Source: Polaromonas sp. (lineage in GTDB: Bacteria > Pseudomonadota > Gammaproteobacteria > Burkholderiales > Burkholderiaceae_C). Taken from it: 9,770 nucleotides of DNA. The notes under the pieces are model-generated. The model searched no databases and was not told where the DNA came from. It was given only the letters and a program-made list of their open reading frames with translations. Positions 5,934-9,770 of this stretch are shown here, in pieces. How positions within the stretch are numbered: position 1 is the first letter of the stretch; every line of letters begins with the position of its first letter. The stretch lies in NCBI GenBank assembly GCA_023259235.1, contig JAHFQQ010000122.1, positions 1 through 9,770 on the forward strand, read 5' to 3'. A program made the translations under genes and the position numbers.

Positions 5934-6937
5934 TTGAACCTGGTCGCAAGGGCGGTTGCCTTGCGCGCAGTTTTTTTGGTGTCGGACACTATGTTGTCAA
6001 ACTGCAATCGCACTTTTTCGCTGACGGTGAGTTTGGTGTAACGACGTTCAGCTTCCCGGCTCAATTCCTTTTGCAAGGCAAACACCGATTGGGGTCGGGA
6101 CAGCGGGTCCAGCGACATGCACCACTCGACAACTTCAATCAGGTTGTCCGAGTAAACGCCGCGCAGGCGTGACAGCGCCAGCGACAGGCGATCTTTTTCA
6201 AGGCGCTGCGGCGCATCATTGGGCGGGTAGCCCTGCATCGAGGCGTAAATGCAGGCGCCGATCGCGTAAATATCGGTCCAGGGACCCATCGAGGCATCGC
6301 GGCGGTACATCTCGGGCGCGGCAAACCCGGGCGTGTACATGGGGCGGATGAAATTGCCCTCTTTGGAAAGCACTTCGCGCGCGGCGCCAAAGTCAATCAT
6401 CACGGCCCGGTTGTCGTCGGTAATGAAGATATTGGCCGGCTTGATATCCAGGTGCAGCATCTTATGCTGATGCACGATGCGCAGGCCGCGCAGGATTTCG
6501 TCAAAGAGCGAGCGAATGGTCGATTCGCGAAACACCTTCTGCTTTTTCAGTTCACGGGCGGTGATGATGAAGTCCTGCAGGGTGCAGCCCTCCAGGTAAT
6601 TCATCACCATGTAGACGGTCTCGTTCTCGCGAAAGAAATTCAGCACGCTCACCACCGAGCCGTGTGAAATTTGCGCCAGCGATCGGCCTTCTTCAAAAAA
6701 ACTCTTCAGCCCAAGGCGGTACAGGGAAAGCTTTTCCGACTGAACCTGCGGCAACAACTCCCCCGGGCCACGACTGGCCAGCGACGATGGCAAATACTCC
6801 TTGATGGCGACCTGCTGCCCCTCGTTGTCAACGGCCAAGTAAACTACCCCGAACCCGCCGGCCGAAAGCTTTCGCACAATACGGTAGCCACCAATGACGG
6901 TGCTGGGCGGCAGCGGTGCGGGCTTGACCTTTGACAT
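5930..6937 (-). CDS. Soluble Ser/Thr protein kinase (PknB/Hanks type)
   Basis: A eukaryotic-type protein kinase of 335 residues from the ATG at 6937. It has the glycine loop SAGGFGVVYLA (25-35), catalytic lysine in VAIKEYLP (K46), the helix-C glutamate in FFEEGRS, the catalytic loop HLDIKPANIF (D164, N169), IDFGAAR (D182), FAAPEMY (APE 207-209) and WTDIYAIGACIY (D222). The catalytic loop has Leu in place of the usual Arg of HRD. About 50 mostly basic residues follow the kinase domain (RRYTKLTVSEK to ATRFK), with no membrane helix, PASTA or other sensor domain, so it acts in the cytoplasm. An upstream in-frame ATG at 6968-6970 would add MVTWSPSSPKI; it has a purine stretch (AAAGAGAA) about ten bases ahead, while the 6937 start has none but gives the family-like N-terminus. 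The gene is divergent from yicC and overlaps the phosphatase gene. Confidence 0.93.
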   Translation of the reverse strand: MSKVKPAPLPPSTVIGGYRIVRKLSAGGFGVVYLAVDNEGQQVAIKEYLPSSLASRGPGELLPQVQSEKLSLYRLGLKSFFEEGRSLAQISHGSVVSVLNFFRENETVYMVMNYLEGCTLQDFIITARELKKQKVFRESTIRSLFDEILRGLRIVHQHKMLHLDIKPANIFITDDNRAVMIDFGAAREVLSKEGNFIRPMYTPGFAAPEMYRRDASMGPWTDIYAIGACIYASMQGYPPNDAPQRLEKDRLSLALSRLRGVYSDNLIEVVEWCMSLDPLSRPQSVFALQKELSREAERRYTKLTVSEKVRLQFDNIVSDTKKTARKATALATRFK

Positions 6938-7006
6938 AATTTTGGGTGAGCTTGGCGACCATGTCACCATTCGTCATGTATTCTCTTTAGTAAAGCGTAC
7001 TTACAA

Positions 7007-7924
7007 ATGCCAGTTTATAGCATGACGGGCTATGCGGCCATGCAGACAAGCGCGGCGCAGGCCACCCCCGACACCGACGCGCGCCTTGACACCAACTCCC
7101 ATCTCGGCGTCGAGATACGTTCCGTCAACAGCCGCTTCCTGGACCTGACCTTGCGGCTGCCCGATGAGCTGCGGCAGACCGAGCCGGCTCTGCGGGAATT
7201 GCTGACCGGCAGGCTCAAGCGCGGCAAGATAGAATTGCGGGCGTCCCTTGAAGGCGCATCAGGAAGCAGCCTGCGCGCCCCCTCGTCGGCAACGCTGCAG
7301 CGCCTGGGCTCCCTCGAAGACAGCATCAAGTCATGGCTGCCACAAGCCGCAGCGCTCAGCGTGGCCGACATTCTCAGGATCGCCACCAACGAAGACAAAA
7401 AACCCCATGACTACAGCGAAGAGCTGCTCAAGCTGGCAGAGCAAGTGCTTACCGAACTGATGTCGGCCCGCGAGCGGGAGGGCGCTCGCCTGGCCCACAC
7501 GCTGCTGGAGCGGACCGCTCAGCTGCGCGCATTGACAGCGCTGGCGGGCCCCATGGTTCCCAGGCTGGTTGAGCAGCAAAAGGCCCGTTTTCTGGAGCGC
7601 TGGAGGGAAGCCATGGGCTTGCAGGGCAACAGCACCCTGCCGGAACTGGCGCTGGACCGAGCCCTGACCGAGGCCACTGCATTTGCCATCCGGATCGATG
7701 TGGCCGAGGAAATTACCCGCCTGTCGTCGCACCTCGAGGAAATCGAGCGCCTGCTCAACGCAGGCGGCGAGTTGGGCAAGCGTCTCGATTTTCTGATTCA
7801 GGAACTGCACCGAGAAGCCAATACCCTGGGATCCAAATCCGCATCCCTTGAGCTGACACGCATTTCAGTGGACATGAAAGTGCTGATCGAGCAGATTCGC
7901 GAGCAGGTTCAAAACATCGAGTAA
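7007..7924 (+). CDS. yicC: YicC/YloC family endoribonuclease
   Basis: The 305-residue protein begins MPVYSMTGYA, the characteristic N-terminus of the YicC/YloC family, followed by EIRSVNSRFLDLTLRLPDEL and RLKRGKIELRASLEG. The C-terminal DUF1732-type domain (about 220-305) contains VAEEITRLSSHLEEIERLL, GKRLDFLIQELHREANTLGS and ISVDMKVLIEQIREQVQNIE. Members from E. coli and B. subtilis have been described as endoribonucleases; the E. coli protein was linked to turnover of the small RNA RyhB. The ATG at 7007 gives the family N-terminus though the ribosome binding site is weak. The gene leads a plus-strand set with gmk (45-base gap) and rpoZ, an association seen widely in bacteria. The middle (about 60-160) is less conserved in my memory. 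Confidence 0.93.
   Translation: MPVYSMTGYAAMQTSAAQATPDTDARLDTNSHLGVEIRSVNSRFLDLTLRLPDELRQTEPALRELLTGRLKRGKIELRASLEGASGSSLRAPSSATLQRLGSLEDSIKSWLPQAAALSVADILRIATNEDKKPHDYSEELLKLAEQVLTELMSAREREGARLAHTLLERTAQLRALTALAGPMVPRLVEQQKARFLERWREAMGLQGNSTLPELALDRALTEATAFAIRIDVAEEITRLSSHLEEIERLLNAGGELGKRLDFLIQELHREANTLGSKSASLELTRISVDMKVLIEQIREQVQNIE
7014..7022 (-). promoter_or_regulatory. Candidate extended -10 promoter of the kinase/phosphatase operon
   Basis: On the minus strand, TGCTATAAA (7022 down to 7014) fits an extended -10 element (TGnTATAAT). No clear -35 box is seen, which such promoters can do without. Transcription would start near 7007, leaving a leader of roughly 37 or 70 bases depending on the kinase start. 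The element lies inside the first codons of yicC, so the two divergent units would share this DNA. Confidence 0.35.
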
Positions 7925-7969
7925 GCTCCTGTTAACTATTGAACTGATAGCAACGTACACCCACCGCAC

Positions 7970-8590
7970 ATGGACTATCCCGGGAATCTATTTGTTGTCG
8001 CCGCGCCCAGTGGGGCGGGCAAGTCCAGCCTGGTCAAGGCCTTGATGGAACTCGACTCGCGCATCCAGCCCTCCGTATCCCACACCACGCGCCCGCCGCG
8101 CGGGCAGGAAAAGCATGGCAGGGAATACTTTTTTCTGTCTTCCGAAGAGTTCGACGGCATGGTGCTGCAAGATTCCTTTCTGGAATGGGCCAATGTTCAT
8201 GGGCACCGTTATGGCACGTCGCGCCAGACCATTGAAGAGCGCATCGCGCACGGCGGGGACGTGATTCTCGAAATCGATTTTCAGGGCGCCCTCAACATCA
8301 AGCGGATTTTTGTAAATGCCGTCCTGATTTTCATTCTTCCGCCGAGCTGGGAGGAATTACGCGCCCGGCTGCAACGACGCGGTGAAGACAGCCCGGAAAT
8401 CATCGAACTGCGGCTAGAAAATGCAGCCATCGAGATGGCGCAGGCCCGGGAATTCGACTTCGTTATAATCAATGAATTGTTTGAGCGGGCAGTTTTCGAT
8501 CTGAAGACCATTGTTCATGCCCAGCGGCTCAAGTTTTCAGCCCAGCGACGTGCGCGGGCCGAAACCTTCAAGGCACTTCATATTCCTTGA
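7970..8590 (+). CDS. gmk: Guanylate kinase
   Basis: Guanylate kinase converts GMP and ATP to GDP and ADP, an essential step to GTP and dGTP. The 206-residue protein starts MDYPGNLFVVAAPSGAGKSS, with the P-loop SGAGKSS at residues 14-20. The GMP-binding region follows as VSHTTRPPRGQEKHGREYFF (35-54), then FLEWANVHGHRYGTS, DVILEIDFQGALNIK and FILPPSWEELRARLQRRGED, the lid with its arginines. FDFVIINE is the usual late motif. Length is normal. The ATG at 7970 fits the family start, but no clear ribosome binding site precedes it, so translation may depend on yicC. An isolated TATAAT at 8464-8469 lies within the FVIIN codons and has no good -35 box. In some bacteria this enzyme is a direct ppGpp target, which fits the nearby spoT. 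Confidence 0.97.
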   Translation: MDYPGNLFVVAAPSGAGKSSLVKALMELDSRIQPSVSHTTRPPRGQEKHGREYFFLSSEEFDGMVLQDSFLEWANVHGHRYGTSRQTIEERIAHGGDVILEIDFQGALNIKRIFVNAVLIFILPPSWEELRARLQRRGEDSPEIIELRLENAAIEMAQAREFDFVIINELFERAVFDLKTIVHAQRLKFSAQRRARAETFKALHIP

Positions 8591-8617
8591 ATTACCGACC
8601 ACATCGAAAGAATCACC

Positions 8618-8821
8618 ATGGCCCGCATTACCGTCGAAGATTGCCTCGAAAAAATCCCGAACCGCTTTCAACTGGTGCTGGCCGCCACATTCCGGGCCCG
8701 AATGCTCAGCCAGGGGCATGCAGCCAAAATTGAAAGCAAGAACAAACCCGGCGTCACCGCCTTGCGCGAAATTGCCGCCGGCAAGATTGGCCTGGAAATG
8801 CTCAAGAAGGTGCCCGGCTGA
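8618..8821 (+). CDS. rpoZ: RNA polymerase omega subunit
   Basis: Omega is the smallest core RNA polymerase subunit. It helps beta-prime fold and, in E. coli, forms part of the first ppGpp binding site. The 67-residue protein begins MARITVEDCLEKIPNRFQLV and continues with AATFRARMLSQGH and SKNKPGVTALREIAAGKIG, the standard omega sequence. It ends in LKKVPG, which is the short form usual in betaproteobacteria compared with 91 residues in E. coli. The ATG at 8618 has a GAAAGA ribosome binding site. It follows gmk after 27 bases and is closed 19 bases after the stop by a strong terminator, so spoT downstream probably needs either read-through or its own promoter. Confidence 0.97.
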   Translation: MARITVEDCLEKIPNRFQLVLAATFRARMLSQGHAAKIESKNKPGVTALREIAAGKIGLEMLKKVPG

Positions 8822-8840
8822 TCCTGCCAGCGCCTTCCTG

Positions 8841-8867
8841 AAAAAGCACCAAAACCGGTGCTTTTTT
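8841..8867 (+). terminator. Rho-independent terminator after rpoZ
   Basis: AAAAAGCACC (8841-8850), a six-base loop AAAACC, and GGTGCTTTTT (8857-8866) with one further T form a textbook intrinsic terminator at the end of yicC-gmk-rpoZ. The stem is a perfect 10-bp palindrome, five of the pairs being A-T that double as the T-tract. By symmetry it could also work on the opposite strand, though no minus-strand gene ends here. Confidence 0.88.
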
Positions 8868-8912
8868 GCATTTTGACGGTTGTAACTGCCATCGGGGTTA
8901 TTCGGGGTTGTT

Positions 8913-8998
8913 GGGGTCAGGCACCAAACTCGTCGCAGCGCCACCCGTCGCTCCCCCAAAGCCAGCCTTCCGGCTGGGCAAATTTGGACTTTGACCCC
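8913..8998. repeat. Degenerate inverted repeat (REP-like) between rpoZ and spoT
   Basis: Left arm GGGGTCA-GGCA-CCAAA (8913-8928) is matched by right arm TTTGG-ACTT-TGACCCC (8983-8998, including one extra base in the gap), so GGGGTCA and CCAAA occur as inverted pairs with four unmatched bases between them. Inside lies a perfect hairpin CCAGCC-TTCC-GGCTGG (8962-8977). The GGGGTCA...CCAAA words are like short repeats I recall as numerous in betaproteobacterial genomes and linked to REP-associated tyrosine transposases. No transposase is present. The right arm contains TTGACC (8991-8996), which could serve as a -35 box. Confidence 0.5.
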
Positions 8999-9037
8999 GA
9001 AAGCGCCATGCCGCGATACATTTAAGGCATGCGCGCC

Positions 9038-9770
9038 ATGCTTTCGCCAACTGCTTCGGGCAAGTCAACCCCGGCCGCCGCCAACGCTGCGGCGGCCAGC
9101 TTTGCCGCGCTTACCGCCAGGCTGGACTACCTGAGTGCGGCAGACATCGAAAGCATCCGCCAAGCCTACCGCTTCGCTGACACGGCCCATCTGGGACAGT
9201 TGCGCAACAGTGGCGAGCCCTACATCACCCACCCCATCGCAGTCGCGCAGCAATGCGCCGAGTGGAAGCTTGATGCGCAGGCGCTGATGGCCGCCCTGCT
9301 GCACGACGCGATTGAAGACTGCGGCGTGACCAAGCCCGAGCTGATTGAGCGTTTTGGGGCACCCGTGGCCGAACTGGTCGATGGCCTGACCAAGCTGGAA
9401 AAGCTGGAGTTCAACACCCGCGAAGAAAACCAGGCCGAGTCGTTCCGAAAAATGTTGCTGGCAATGGCCCGCGATGTGCGCGTCATTTTGATCAAGCTGG
9501 CCGATCGCACCCACAACATGCGCACGCTGGGCGATGCACCGCGCGACAAATGGAGCCGGATTTCCCGCGAGACCCTTGACATCTACGCACCGATAGCGCA
9601 CCGCCTGGGCCTGAACACGGCGTATCGGGAACTGCAGGACCTGTCATTCCGGCATTTGCATCCGTGGCGCTATGCGACGTTGAGCAAAGCCCTGCTGCGT
9701 GCGCGCGGCCGCAGGCGCGATGCGATCAAGCGGGTGCAATCCGAAGTCGAATCCGCGTTTGCCAGGGTCG
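9038..9770 (+). CDS. spoT: RelA/SpoT-type (p)ppGpp hydrolase/synthetase, N-terminal part (cut by window edge)
   Basis: Bifunctional Rsh enzymes degrade (p)ppGpp to GDP/GTP and pyrophosphate and can also make it from GDP/GTP and ATP. The visible 244 residues cover the N-terminal hydrolase domain: GEPYITHPIAVA (H65), LLHDAIEDCGV (H89, D90, E93, D94), DGLTKLEKLEF, and the block ARDVRVILIKLADRTHNMRT with D156. The HD residues are all present, unlike in the synthetase-only RelA, so this is SpoT-like. LDIYAPIAHRLGL begins the linker towards the synthetase domain, which lies outside the window. Two in-frame ATGs are possible, 9029 and 9038; AAGG at 9024-9027 is well spaced only for 9038. The first 24 residues are Ala-rich. 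The order gmk-rpoZ-spoT is the classical proteobacterial one, here interrupted by a terminator. Confidence 0.94.
   Translation, partial: MLSPTASGKSTPAAANAAAASFAALTARLDYLSAADIESIRQAYRFADTAHLGQLRNSGEPYITHPIAVAQQCAEWKLDAQALMAALLHDAIEDCGVTKPELIERFGAPVAELVDGLTKLEKLEFNTREENQAESFRKMLLAMARDVRVILIKLADRTHNMRTLGDAPRDKWSRISRETLDIYAPIAHRLGLNTAYRELQDLSFRHLHPWRYATLSKALLRARGRRRDAIKRVQSEVESAFARV

Noticed and set aside
8464..8469. Perfect TATAAT inside gmk as an internal promoter for rpoZ
   Set aside because: It falls on the conserved FVIIN codons and lacks a -35 box or a TG extension, so coding constraint explains it.
8537..8959. Minus-strand frame of 140 residues over rpoZ
   Set aside because: Runs antisense through the end of gmk, rpoZ and its terminator; no protein-like conservation.
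9065..9601. Minus-strand frame of 178 residues opposite spoT
   Set aside because: Antisense shadow of the (p)ppGpp hydrolase domain, which is unmistakable on the plus strand.
1..9770. CRISPR array, toxin-antitoxin pair, phage or defence genes
   Set aside because: No regularly spaced repeats and no proteins of those types were found on either strand; almost all coding DNA is assigned to known housekeeping families.

Overview
The window is a high-GC chromosomal segment of a betaproteobacterium, most likely a member of the Comamonadaceae (order Burkholderiales; Polaromonas/Rhodoferax/Acidovorax-like). The grounds are the protein sequences (a 67-residue omega subunit, a SpoT with intact HD residues, and an IF-1 that reads past the usual 72 codons) and the gene order kinase/phosphatase-rph-rdgB-hemW facing away from yicC-gmk-rpoZ-spoT. 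This assignment is made from remembered families, not from a database search.

Layout: (1) 1-527, minus strand: a small protein of unknown function followed by the start of infA. (2) 528-950: no credible gene; an AT-rich stretch, then GC-rich sequence with short inverted repeats. (3) 951-1038: tRNA-Ser(UGA). (4) 1039-1480: non-coding, with a hairpin just after the tRNA, a dyad and a promoter. (5) 1481-2092: a plus-strand LysE/RhtB-type exporter with its own strong ribosome binding site. (6) 2093-2350: no intact gene, perhaps a decayed mobile-element trace. (7) 2351-6937, minus strand: a run reading Ser/Thr kinase, PP2C phosphatase (4-bp overlap), rph, rdgB, hemW. (8) 7007-8821, plus strand: yicC, gmk, rpoZ, closed by a clear rho-independent terminator. 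(9) 8868-9028: a G-rich stretch and a degenerate inverted repeat. (10) 9038 to the end: the N-terminal half of a RelA/SpoT-type (p)ppGpp enzyme.

Functionally the right-hand two thirds is a housekeeping cluster for nucleotide quality and RNA metabolism. RdgB removes ITP/XTP, Rph trims tRNA 3' ends, YicC is an RNase-family protein, Gmk makes GDP, omega is an RNA polymerase subunit and SpoT controls (p)ppGpp. A soluble Ser/Thr kinase with a PP2C partner sits at the head of the divergent minus-strand operon, so protein phosphorylation signalling is placed next to ppGpp signalling. HemW handles heme and uses radical-SAM chemistry. The LysE gene next to the tRNA looks like a separate, more accessory unit.

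I do not see a convincing new defence, CRISPR or mobile system. The items most worth a second look are the inverted repeat between rpoZ and spoT, the family-type repeat between rph and rdgB, the kinase promoter candidate lying inside yicC, the hairpin over the phosphatase stop codon, and the uncharacterised 80-residue protein upstream of infA.
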